Assembly: GCF_002288925.2 (NCBI RefSeq) | Contig: NW_022098008.1 | Location: forward strand, 852,149-916,148 | Direction: 5' to 3' | Length of the DNA stretch: 64,000 nucleotides | Source: Delphinapterus leucas | Lineage: Eukaryota; Chordata; Mammalia; Artiodactyla; Monodontidae | Part shown: piece by piece, positions 57,401 through 64,000 of the stretch | Numbering within the stretch: the stretch's first letter is position 1 | Layout: each line of letters begins with the position of its first letter | Notes under the pieces: model-generated | Databases searched by the model: none | What the model was told of the DNA's origin: nothing | What the model saw: only the letters and a program-made list of their open reading frames with translations | Position numbers and translations under genes: made by a program

Positions 57401-58272
57401 GGGCATCAACATTCCAGCAGCTCAGACACTGGGAGAGAAAGGAGGGGCCTGAGCTGGTCCATAAACCTTGCGGGCCGGGCAGCAGGTAGTTTAGGCCTTG
57501 GCCACAGTGACCCCTGCCCTCCAGGACAGCAGCCCTGGATGGTGTACAAATGAATGGGCAGGGCTGCACCCCAATAAAACCTCATTCACAAAAACAGGCT
57601 GCAGCCCACCACCGGCCCTGCGCTAAACTAAGAACACTTCTGTTCTGAATAAACCGTCCAAGGACCCTTAGGATTGATCGGAGATGCAGACACAGGGGGT
57701 GGCCAGCAACTTGGTTTTACGACCGGAACGGTGTCTTCTAACACACTGGAAATACTCACCAAAATCCTTCCCATAGCTCAACGTTTTCCTTCACTAGAAA
57801 CGGCATGTAGTTTGAGTTAAGGAACAGCTTTAGGTATTTAAATACACAGGAAAGTGCTGTGGTTTCATGTCCTTTTGTGAGGCCCCTGTTGGATCTTCAC
57901 TTAAGATGGATTCACACGTCCACCTACACGAAGCAGAGGCCACGCCAGCGGCAGCAGGCTGACGTGCGGCCTCGAGGGCAGGGGACAGGGAAGCACGGGA
58001 CCCCTGTGCTCGGGGCACAGCACAGCGGCCACTCGGCTTGCCGGGCCCTGGAGGGAGCCTCAGGGCAGGATGCTGGCAGGGGGAGCGCGGGCCTGCGACC
58101 CCCCAGGGCCCCCACAGACGTGCACTTACCTCCGCCACAAGGCCAGGGGTTGCTCTGGTTCCCGCTCAGCGGATCCCAGCGAGGCCACAAGCGCCAGGGG
58201 CCAGGCGAGCAGCATCATGACGGCGGCGACCAGCAGCCGGATGGGGAAGAGTGTCAGCGTCATGGCGGCCAC
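36261..58272 (-). CDS. LPCAT1: LPCAT1 lysophosphatidylcholine acyltransferase 1, exons 2-14 (partial: exon 1 outside)
   Basis: The enzyme acylates lysophosphatidylcholine (and lyso-PAF) with acyl-CoA at the ER and lipid droplets, making surfactant dipalmitoyl-PC. The coding parts join as complement(58130..58272, 52259..52473, 49855..49967, 48477..48537, 48125..48183, 46548..46582, 45559..45613, 43774..43856, 41298..41423, 40604..40757, 40196..40294, 37636..37777, 36261..36445), 1470 nt. This gives 489 codons plus stop, matching human residues 46-534 without an indel. Visible features are an N-terminal membrane helix, catalytic box HSSYFD (His135, Asp140), PLSC box EGTCTNR (Glu208), two EF-hands (about 379-475) and a C-terminal KKLD di-lysine ER retrieval signal. 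No frameshift or stop is seen. Residue differences are noted under the exons. Confidence 0.97.
36446..37635 (-). other. LPCAT1 intron 13, nothing recognised
   Basis: This is 1190 bp of GC-rich intron between exons 14 and 13. No interspersed repeat or alternative exon was recognised. Confidence 0.5.
37636..37777 (-). CDS. LPCAT1: LPCAT1 exon 13 (EF-hand 2)
   Basis: This 142-nt exon encodes MYGSQEDGSIDEHSLSSILK, TALGVAELTVTDLFRAIDQE and EKGRITF. The second annotated EF-hand loop DQEEKGRITFAD is nearly identical to human. Acceptor ttgcag ends at 37778; donor ACGTTCG|gtgagt is at 37635. Confidence 0.96.
37992..38202 (-). mobile_element. CHR-type SINE in LPCAT1 intron 12
   Basis: On the minus strand it reads GGCTTCCCTGGTGGCGCAGT, then GAGCCATGGCCGCTGAGCCT and GCAACGGGAGAGGCCAC, ending in an A tail. 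This is the same body variant as the 23.2-kb copy. The target duplication CCCTGCTCKTGTGTTT (one mismatch) lies at about 37977-37991 and 38203-38218. It is in the same orientation as the host gene. Confidence 0.9.
38220..40195 (-). other. Rest of LPCAT1 intron 12, nothing recognised
   Basis: GC-rich intronic DNA with no repeat or exon that I can name. Confidence 0.45.
40196..40294 (-). CDS. LPCAT1: LPCAT1 exon 12 (EF-hand 1)
   Basis: This 99-nt exon encodes RGGGEMDMREYVVALSVVCR and PSQTLDTIRLAFK. With the end of exon 11 it forms the loop DERGGGEMDMRE. Position 3 of the loop (residue 394), a Ser in human, is Arg, and position 5 is Gly. Positions 1, 9 and 12 keep Asp, Asp and Glu. Acceptor tcccag ends at 40295; donor TTCAAG|gtaagt is at 40195. 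Confidence 0.95.
40604..40757 (-). CDS. LPCAT1: LPCAT1 exon 11
   Basis: This 154-nt exon encodes LKPEKLERDLDRHADSARMK, QGGSLTLPKFAAQLEVPESQ and ALEDLFALFDE. The last residues start the first EF-hand loop (Asp392, Glu393). This is the most diverged exon relative to human (GGEKIGIAEFAASLEVP there). Acceptor gtttag ends at 40758; donor GATGAG|gtaagg is at 40603. Confidence 0.95.
41298..41423 (-). CDS. LPCAT1: LPCAT1 exon 10
   Basis: This 126-nt exon encodes ALGVSVTDYTFEDCQLALAE and GQLRLPADTCLLEFARLVRG, then L, matching human with no change that I can recall. It links the acyltransferase domain to the EF-hand region. Acceptor cccgcag ends at 41424; donor CTGGG|gtgagt is at 41297. Confidence 0.96.
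41530..41670 (+). mobile_element. CHR-type SINE, short form, in LPCAT1 intron 9
   Basis: The element has the head GGGTCCGCTGGTGGCCTAGT, core CGGGTTCCATCCCTGGTCGG and end GGTGTGGCCAAAATAG with an A-rich tail. The target duplication AAAGRCCACGTTCAG, 15 bp with one mismatch, lies at 41515-41529 and 41671-41685. It is inserted antisense to the gene, about 90 bp from the exon 10 acceptor. Confidence 0.9.
41686..43773 (-). other. Rest of LPCAT1 intron 9
   Basis: Moderate GC, with an AT-rich patch near 42.6-42.75 kb. Nothing recognised. Confidence 0.45.
43774..43856 (-). CDS. LPCAT1: LPCAT1 exon 9
   Basis: This 83-nt exon encodes FLPVYTPSEEEKQDPTLYAS and NVRHVMA, then the first two bases of Glu300. 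It is close to human (SPSEEEKRNPALYAS). Acceptor tgcacag ends at 43857; donor GCAGA|gtgagt is at 43773. Confidence 0.95.
43857..45305 (-). other. LPCAT1 intron 8, distal part
   Basis: AT-rich intron (44.1-45.3 kb) without a repeat family I can name. The remaining 250 bp next to exon 8 is a tandem repeat listed separately. Confidence 0.45.
45306..45558 (-). repeat. Degenerate 38-bp tandem repeat abutting LPCAT1 exon 8
   Basis: Read on the minus strand from the exon border, units start GTTTGTATAGATACAGTG, GTTTATACAGATGCCGTG, (a shortened unit), GTCTCTATAGATACAGCG, GTCTCTATACATATAATG, GTCTCTGTAGATATAATA, GTCTGTACAGATACAAAG. Each continues with TTATACAATGTTATxxTG-like sequence. The period is about 38 bp (one unit 44), about seven units. 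The first base of unit 1 is the first base of the intron. Confidence 0.88.
45559..45613 (-). CDS. LPCAT1: LPCAT1 exon 8 (55 bp, weak splice sites)
   Basis: The exon encodes LKILWLTLCQFHNQVEIE after completing Ala254, matching human LEILWLTLCQ except Glu-to-Lys at residue 256. Its acceptor (attcatttttaag) has a poor pyrimidine tract. Its donor reads GAG|gtttgt, with T rather than A or G at +3. The intron just downstream is a tandem repeat whose first unit supplies this donor. Phases fit perfectly (2 in, 0 out). The exon is certain by protein match even though the splice sites are poor. Confidence 0.92.
46049..46093 (+). repeat. Two poly-C runs (13 and 19 C)
   Basis: C runs at 46049-46061 and 46075-46093 are separated by GGCCGCCAGGTAT. 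They lie in LPCAT1 intron 7, so the transcript would carry G runs. The rest of intron 7 shows nothing recognised. Confidence 0.88.
46548..46582 (-). CDS. LPCAT1: LPCAT1 exon 7 (35 bp)
   Basis: This very short exon encodes DTITWTWQGPG plus two bases of the next Ala codon. It is identical to human. Acceptor cccccag ends at 46583; donor GGAGC|gtaagt is at 46547. Without the exon, the reading frame from exon 6 to exon 8 would break. Confidence 0.95.
46583..48124 (-). other. LPCAT1 intron 6, nothing recognised
   Basis: This is 1542 bp of GC-rich intron. No repeat or extra exon was recognised. Confidence 0.45.
48125..48183 (-). CDS. LPCAT1: LPCAT1 exon 6
   Basis: This 59-nt exon encodes AFIPGVPVQPVVLRYPNKL, the conserved GxxxxPxxPV block of PlsC-type acyltransferases. 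Acceptor ctgcag ends at 48184; donor AAACTG|gtgagt is at 48124. One conservative Ala-to-Val change from human is present (PGAPV to PGVPV). Confidence 0.96.
48477..48537 (-). CDS. LPCAT1: LPCAT1 exon 5 (EGTC box)
   Basis: This 61-nt exon encodes IMIFPEGTCTNRTCLITFKP. FPEGTC is the third acyltransferase box, and Glu208 matches the conserved position. Acceptor ttcaag ends at 48538; donor AAGCCTG|gtaagt is at 48476. Intron 5 to the next exon is only 293 bp. Confidence 0.96.
48538..49854 (-). other. LPCAT1 intron 4, nothing recognised
   Basis: This is 1317 bp with no recognisable repeat. Confidence 0.45.
49855..49967 (-). CDS. LPCAT1: LPCAT1 exon 4
   Basis: This 113-nt exon encodes LIKYIRPVFVSRMDQDSRRK and TVEVIKRRAQSSGKWPQ. 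It contains the conserved FVSR-type acyltransferase block that helps bind glycerol phosphate in this family. Acceptor tttcag ends at 49968; donor CCGCAG|gtgtgc at 49854 is weaker than consensus at positions +3 to +6. Confidence 0.96.
50361..50781 (+). mobile_element. Solo LTR of MLT1 type in LPCAT1 intron 3
   Basis: The LTR contains GGGCTGAACTGTGTCCCTCA, TTCGTTTGGAAACAGGGTCT, GATGAGGTCACACTGCACTG with GGTGGGCCCTGATC, and ends near CACGGCTGCCCCAGGACACT. The full MLT1 order is kept but diverged. It is non-coding. The rest of intron 3 is plain. Confidence 0.75.
52259..52473 (-). CDS. LPCAT1: LPCAT1 exon 3 (catalytic HX4D box)
   Basis: This 215-nt exon encodes VVDVLLKAIMRTMWFAGGFH, RVAVKGRQALPAEAAILTLA, then PHSSYFDAIPVTMTMSSIVM and KAESRDIPIWG. 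The HSSYFD motif holds the His and Asp of the acyltransferase charge relay (human 135 and 140). Acceptor gttgcag ends at 52474; donor GGGGAA|gtgagt is at 52258. It is almost identical to human. Confidence 0.97.
54090..54785 (+). mobile_element. Half-L1 (HAL1)-like or old L1 ORF1 fragment
   Basis: Phrases such as TCAGAGTTGAAGAAAGACCC, TTCTATACCCAGTCAAACTA and GAGAATAAAGACATTTCCAG match ORF1-type sequence of HAL1/old L1 elements. The frame is broken. It lies in LPCAT1 intron 2, antisense to the gene. Confidence 0.55.
55450..55750 (+). mobile_element. Degraded MLT1-type LTR in LPCAT1 intron 2
   Basis: It contains CATTCCTATGCTGAAGCCCT, ACATGACTGTATCTGGAGCT and GGGGACCGGTGTCCTTACAG, then CTCTAAAACCGTGAGAAACG near the end. 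This is MLT1 order with internal loss. Confidence 0.65.
56300..56550 (+). repeat. Impure CA/CATA microsatellite
   Basis: Positions 56309-56430 are a mix of CACACA, CATATA and CACGC units; a second CA cluster lies at 56523-56548. It is in LPCAT1 intron 2. Confidence 0.85.
57040..57130 (+). repeat. (TTCA)n run leading into an L2- or MIR-like tail
   Basis: TCATTCATTCATTCACTGAC and a second CATTCATTCATTCATTTGGG precede CAGGCTCTGTGCTGGGGGCA. This resembles the start of old L2/MIR-type fragments. Family assignment is tentative. Confidence 0.5.
58130..58272 (-). CDS. LPCAT1: LPCAT1 exon 2
   Basis: This 143-nt exon encodes VAAMTLTLFPIRLLVAAVMM then LLAWPLALVASLGSAERE, the signal-anchor-like membrane helix near the N-terminus, and PEQPLALWR. 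Acceptor cccgcag ends at 58273; donor CGGAG|gtaagt is at 58129. It enters in phase 0, as expected after a human-like exon 1 ending in Gln45. Confidence 0.96.
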
Positions 58273-61200
58273 CTGCGGGGACAGGGCACGGTCACGCGCG
58301 GGACTGTCCTCTGGGCTCCTCGCGCCGCCCCGGCACCCGCCTCCCGTGGACGCTGCGACCCAGTCCCTCCTACAGCCACCGAGGGGACGCCTGGGGTCGG
58401 GGTGCTCTCCTGGCCGACGGCGCTCCGCCCACTCCCAGCACCCCCAGCAGGCAGCCCCGCCCCCGAGCCCCCTCCTCAGCGCGCCCAGCAGCCCCTGCAC
58501 ACAAGGATGCTTTCACGGGGCCACAGGCACAGAGCTGGCAGGACTGGGCTCAGACCACAAGGAAGACGGGGACTTGGGGACTCTCCAACCCCAGGAAGTC
58601 ACAGACGGGATGGGGGCCCAGCAGGGAGGGAGGGGGGCGTCCAGAGCCACGGGCCTGGTCCGGTGGATACGGGGAAAGCAGGCTAGGGCTCCATGGGGAG
58701 GGCAGGCCCTGCGCGTGAGGGGGGACACACGGTGGACGGGCAGCTGTGACTGAGGTACCAGCACTTCTGCATGCAAAGTGATGTTCTGGCTCCACACTGG
58801 GGGTGGGGGACTTTCAGGAACAGCGTGTTTTGTGATGAACTTGATCTCAGGCGGTCGATTAGAAAATAGGGGAGCGGAGGGATGACAAGACAAAACTCAC
58901 GGAGCCTTACAACCAACAGATATGCAGTTTTTGATTATTTGCAAGAAAATACACTTGAAATACGTAGGTTTGGTGCACAGGAGACAGGAAAGACGGGAAG
59001 AGACCCAGGTCCGTGGTACCGTGTCCAAGCTGCTCACCACCACCACCCGCCACGCCCGTCTCTGCCACCTGCAGGCCTGCACGCTGACCGTTCCCTGATT
59101 CTCTGGGGTCTCCATCAAGGCCAGCGCTGCCGGACAGGAATACAACGCAGGTCACGTGTGGCATTTTACGTTTTCTAGCAGCCATGTTTAAAAACACAAA
59201 GGTGATGAGATTAATTCAACACGCAGTTTATTTAACCCAACACGCCTAAAATACCATCATTTCCGCACGTGCGTAGCGCAAGGCGTGGGCGAGCCAGTTC
59301 ACACTATCCTCATTGCGCCCAGGGAATCCGGTGTGCCCTGTGCCCACAGCACGCCTCAGTCACGCGCGCCACCTCCTAGGCGCCCTACAGCCACGTGTGG
59401 GCCCAGATCTCCATGTGCTGTGACGATGGTGACTTTGAACGACCTCTCCCCCCCGCCTTCAGGGGCTGGGGTCCCCTGGCTGAACCTCTGGTTTCAGCAC
59501 AAGGTGGAACAGGGCCGGTGACCCCGGCTCTGTCGTGGCCGCCACTGGTGACAATGCTTCCTGTTAAATGGTGTGGGGGGGGGGTCAGACAGAGCAGGGA
59601 TGTGCTGGCGGGAACGTGCCTCCCACCCCGGGTTTTCTACGCGTCTTGTTTTGGGGTCAGCGTGAACGGGGTGAATGTCACCACAAGTCTTCCCTGCGGG
59701 ATAATTACGTGCTCATCTGTCACCCTGTCCACGTGACCCACGGCAGTCACGGCTTCTCTGGTGTCACAACCTCGGTTCCGGCGCTGGGAAGCCACCTCTC
59801 TTAAGGCCTCGCCAGGTTTGTTTGCCAACACGCGTCTGGAAGGCGAGCCTGGCCACGTCCTCCGCACCGCCGTCCTCGGGTCCTGCGGTCACCACGCCAG
59901 ACACCAGCCCACCTCGTCGGAGGAATTCCTACGGAGCTTCCTGATGGCTGTTCCAATGCTTTTCATTGTTTATCTAGATTTCCTATTTTCTGGAGTTATT
60001 TGTGTTTCTGTCAGGGAGGAAATCTCTGGGCGTCCTCAGCAGGCTTCTCCTCCCACCCGATTCCCCATGGTGCGTTTTCAGGATAATCGTGAGAACCGCT
60101 GCCCTGATCTACAGCATCGTTGTTCATAGCGTTTGTGCTTCTGAGACCCTTCGGCCCGTGCTGACAGACAGCCCTCCCCTTCGCTAATCTGTTTACAGAA
60201 CCACTTGTGCATTTGTTCCTTATCTCTGCTGTGACCTATTCAGTCGCATTAATTTTGTATCTTACAGGGGCCTCTCTCTTCCACTCTGAGTGTACCCTAA
60301 TGTTCTTTCTAACTTCTTGAGGGAAGAGCCTGGAGCATATTTTCAGAAATACCTTATTTCCCCCAAATTCACATGGAGAAGGCAGCTTTCTCTAAGGACT
60401 TTAATTCAATCCCACAGGTTTTAAAATGTAGCCTTTCCTTCATTTCAAAACATATCCTCTTCCATCCTTGCTGTTGTAACTTTGCTGCAGAGGAAGGGCA
60501 GAGACACCCCAGCTCCTCGCTGGCGGGGCGCTGCCTCTCGGTCTGCCTGTCACCTCGACGGCCCAGAACTCCGGCTCCGGGGGCTGTGCTGGGAGCCCCG
60601 CGTACCCGCTCGTCCTATGAGCCGTGGCCGCTGCTCCTCCAGGTTGCAGGGCAGCTGAGTCACTGGATACTTTGCGGTGTGTCCCCATAAATGGACCCTG
60701 AAGCCGGTGCCCGTGCCATAGACAGAATGAACAGGCAGCAAAGCACCAGACAGGAGCTCCGGGGCCAGCATGCTCAGAGCACTCATAGGTCGCGGACACG
60801 CCCCGGCTGTGCAGCCACATTCCATGGCCAGGACGGCTGCTACTGCAGGTAACAGAAGAGAACAACAGATCTCAGGGCTCCAGAAAGAGCACCCAGTTTC
60901 CCCACGGCTTCTGAGGCCCCGGGGAGGCAGCACCCCAGTCTGTCCGGACCAACTGGGGTGATGACGAGGCTTGAAGGGGTGACCCTGGAGTCGGGGCAAG
61001 TGCCACGGTTCAAATTGCTGGTTGATGAGCGGATGACGTCCCGCAAGCTGGCTCACCGGCCACTCCCCGTGGACAAGACGTGTGACCACATTTGCCTCTG
61101 AGAGGATGCATCTCTGTGCCCGCTCTGTGTGCATCGGGGAGACGGTCCTGGTGTCTGAGTTTTGCAGCCAGTGGGGAAAGGACGTGTGAGTGACCACACA

Positions 61201-62682
61201 GCCTCGACCCTCAGCAAACAGGCAGGCCTCCCACAGACGAGATGGGCAGGTACCAACGGAATGCAGCCTGAGCCATGGACCCGCCCCGGCCCTGCCGGGG
61301 CCGGGGTCGGGGGGCAGGGTGGGCAGGAAGCACGCGGGGGCCATGGAAATTGCTTGGAGGAGGCGGGTCCCTTCGGGAGCCCACGGGGGCAGGGGGGACC
61401 GGTTTCCTGAGATGTTGCCCACAGCTTCGGCCCTGGGCCATCATCGGGGGCCCATCACCCTCAAAAGTGCCAAGTCAACTGTATGGTCACCCTTCTCAAG
61501 GGCCACATGAGGGCTTGTAACACAACCCTTGAGGGTGACGTGCAATGAGTGCCCAGCTGAGCTACTTGGATTAAGCCATTAGAAGTTGTCTACGAGAAAC
61601 CATCCCATGGAAAAGGGGTTTAACAGGCACAGACACAGACATGCGAGTCCTCTGCACGTCCGTGTCGTCGGGCAGCCGGCTCAACCCAGACCTGAAGGTG
61701 CACTGCCCACTCTTGCCCCGCACACTTCAGCACGAGCCCCAGCAGAGCGGGTCCAGGCGGTGATCCATCCGGGCCCAAGGCACCACTTCCTGCCCAAAGG
61801 ACCCAGGGCCCCAAGCACATGGTGCACTGGAACGCACACAGGAAGAGCCACGCGTGATGGGAGCCTCACGCCCGCACGCCTCAGGGCACACGCTCACGTC
61901 CACGCACACCCTCACCCACACCTCTACTTATACATGCTCACACACATGCCTCAGCCTCCCTGGTTGCCTTTGGACGACCCTACGAAACCATCTCCTGATC
62001 GTGGCACTGGCCTAGGGGCAATGTCAAGCTTCGTGCTGCCTGTCCCGTGAGACTGTCCCTCGGGACAGCCAAGGGGTGGAGGGGGCGTGTCCGTGGGGGC
62101 GTCCACGAAGGGCTCGCACAGGCGTCCAGAACCCACCATCCAGGCACGTGTGCGTGACAGAGGGTCCTGCCCAGACGCAGACCAGCAGGTGGGCGGGGCT
62201 GGGCGTGCCCGACAGGAATGGGATCTCTCTAGTTGTGGATCAAGCCACCAGCTTCCAGAAGACACGGATGACCAGCACGCAGTCGGCAAAAGGAAGGCCA
62301 GGAGACACAGATGCACCAAATACACTGTAGGAAGAAAACCAAGACGACAGGCTGGACGGGGACCCTCTGATCAGAGTGTGTGCCGGGGGAGGGGGGAGCG
62401 TGGGGGAAGGGGTGTGGGCTGGCATGGTTGTAGCCAAGAACCCGCCCTCGCCCCGGAGCCGGGGTGACAGGTGACAGTGGCCTGCACAGCGGGTGCCAGC
62501 GTCTTTGTCCTTGAGCGGCAGATACCCACGGGATTGCTACTGGTGAAATGACGAAGTCTGGGCTCTGCTTGCAAATCACTGGTGGGAGAAGAGGGGGTGT
62601 CAGTGGGCCCAGAGGGGCTGTAAGGGGGGACTGCTGAGGTGGGGAGAGGGGGCGGCTCGTTACGTTTCCTCTGCTTTGGTGT
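58273..62682 (-). other. LPCAT1 intron 1 (5' boundary outside window)
   Basis: Apart from the LTR at 62.68 kb and the SINE at 63.85 kb listed separately, and a CA-rich patch near 61.87-61.95 kb, I recognise no gene or exon. Exon 1, encoding the N-terminal 45 residues, must lie beyond 64000. Confidence 0.6.
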
Positions 62683-63054
62683 CAGGGGCTGAACTGTGTC
62701 CCCCAAATTCATGTATTGGAGTCTGAACCCCCAGCACCTCAAAATGTGACTGTCTTTGGAGGTCCGTCCTTTAAAGAAGTGATTAAGGTACATGAGGTCA
62801 CTAAGGTGGGCCCTAATCCCATGTGACCGGGGTCCTCATAAGAAGAGGCGATCAGGACACAGGCATGCATGGAGGGAGGACCACAGGAGGACACGGAGAA
62901 GACGGCCGTCTACACGTCAGGGAGAGAGGCCTCAGGAGGAGCCAGACCTGTGACACCGGATCTCAGCTTCCAGCCTTGAGAATGGGAGGAATAAATTCCT
63001 GTGGTTTAAGCCGGACCCTCTGTGGTGCTTTGTTACCGCGGCCCTAAGCAAAAA
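62683..63054 (+). mobile_element. Solo LTR of MLT1 type in LPCAT1 intron 1
   Basis: The LTR begins GGGGCTGAACTGTGTCCCCC, continues AAGGTGGGCCCTAATCCCAT and GGGGTCCTCATAAGAAGAGG, and ends GAATAAATTCCTGTGGTTTA to CGCGGCCCTAAGCA. It is the best-preserved of the MLT1 copies. Non-coding. Confidence 0.8.
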
Positions 63055-63851
63055 CATTTGCTGTATTTTTGACACTTCCTGTGATAAGAACTGTGAAAGT
63101 GACAATTTCGCTTTGGATGTAAACAGTCTCCAGTTCCCACTGAATTCATCGAATCCACAGGTCCAGAACTCTCCAGGTGCAGCACCTGAGGTTCCAAAGC
63201 CCGGCTCAGACCAGCCCGGCAATCACCCCTCCTCCTTGCCAAGGCCACCAAGGCCGTTGGTATCACCCACGTGCAAGTTGGTCCAAGTGCCTTATGTTTC
63301 ACAACCAACGAGGAAACATAATGCGTTACTTAAGAGACAAGATCTCTAGAGAGACCCAGGCCCTCGCCCAGGGAGGACAGGCCCCAGGGGGCTGCGATGC
63401 CTGTGCCCTCGAGCACATGCCTGCTGAGGGACCCCGGTCAGCCGTGCGAGACCCCGACACGACACGTGTGGCCAGGACAGCGCTAGGGAATCGGTGTCAG
63501 CAGCTTGGAGAACACAGCGGCCGCGTTACAGGCAGAGCAGACACTCCAGATGCTGGGTGCCAGCACGTTGGAACCGTCAGCATGCTGACCGGCAGGCACA
63601 GGAAGACTCTCCCGAAGCTGCCTTCCAATGCCAGCGCTTTCATCATGGGAAGAAATCCCGCCATTCCAAAGGAACCGCATTCACCAGGAGGCTGGAGGGA
63701 AATTCACTCCCTCCTATGATGAAAGAAAATGTAATAAGCAAGCACACACAGAGCCAGCTGGCCACACAAACCCGGCGCTGAGCCCACATCCTCAGCCATT
63801 ATCTCTTTTCTCAGAAAGTTCCTGAAAATCACGCTGATAGAAATAGAAAGA

Positions 63852-64000
63852 GGGATTTCCCTGGTGGCGCAGTGGTTAATAATCCGCTTGCCAATGCAGG
63901 GGATACGGGTTTGAGCCCTGGTCCAGGAAGATCCCACATGCCGCGGAGCGACTAAGCCCGTGTGCCACAACTACTGAGCCCGTGTGCCACAACTACTGAG
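63852..64000 (+). mobile_element. CHR-type SINE, long form, cut by window end
   Basis: GGATTTCCCTGGTGGCGCAG starts the element, and GCCACAACTACTGAGCCCGT repeats at the edge. This is the same long body as the 8.6-kb copy. Confidence 0.9.

Noticed and set aside
57859..58686. 275-codon plus-strand frame over LPCAT1 exon 2
   Set aside because: Antisense shadow of a GC-rich exon region.
60550..61422. 290-codon minus-strand frame in LPCAT1 intron 1
   Set aside because: Compositionally ordinary intron translation with no known motif or clear splice context.

Overview
This window is nuclear DNA from a placental mammal, most likely a cetacean. Six tRNA-derived SINEs of the CHR type found in whales and hippos are present, with the box-A-like head CTTCCCTGGTGGCGCAGTGG. 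The variant at 23.2 kb and 38.1 kb is one I associate with toothed whales. The left edge carries an L1 3' end of the kind common in cetartiodactyls. Only two protein-coding genes are visible, both on the minus strand: SLC6A3 (dopamine transporter, DAT) and LPCAT1 (lysophosphatidylcholine acyltransferase 1). They are neighbours in the same order and orientation on human 5p15.33, so the block is syntenic.

Layout, left to right (the reverse of transcription): 1-21245 is the 5' half of SLC6A3. Coding exons 8, 7, 6, 5, 4, 3 and 2 appear with clean GT/AG borders, followed by a non-coding exon 1 inside a CpG-island promoter at about 20.86-22.1 kb. Exons 9-15 lie beyond the left edge. The seven coding segments join in frame for 1147 nt (382 codons plus one base) with no stop or frameshift. 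From 22.1 to 34.3 kb is intergenic DNA: SINEs, MLT1-type LTRs, a 26-base C run, and a 4.8-kb block of old L1 fragments in which a plus-strand piece faces two minus-strand pieces tail to tail. From 34.34 to beyond 64 kb is LPCAT1. It has a 1.9-kb 3'UTR with a poly(A) signal, exons 14 to 2 (1470 nt, 489 codons plus stop, which is exactly human length minus exon 1), and part of intron 1. Exon 1 lies past the right edge.

The two genes are not functionally linked. SLC6A3 makes the plasma-membrane Na+/Cl--dependent dopamine re-uptake carrier of dopaminergic neurons. LPCAT1 makes an ER and lipid-droplet acyltransferase of phosphatidylcholine remodelling (lung surfactant, PAF).

The best leads are coding and splice-site details. 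(i) In DAT, residues known for function in the human protein are changed: Phe326 to Leu and Val152 to Ile in the substrate site, His193 (zinc ligand) to Arg, loss of the Asn188 glycan sequon, and a 3-residue shorter extracellular loop 2. (ii) In LPCAT1, an Arg sits at a calcium-ligand position of EF-hand 1, and the 5' splice site of the 55-bp exon 8 is the first base pair of a degenerate 38-bp tandem repeat. (iii) A 29-30-bp minisatellite fills the start of SLC6A3 intron 5. (iv) A 53-bp direct repeat 1.01 kb apart flanks the promoter-proximal part of SLC6A3 intron 1. I saw no CRISPR array, operon, phage, plasmid or other prokaryotic system. Human comparisons come from memory of the reference proteins and should be re-aligned.
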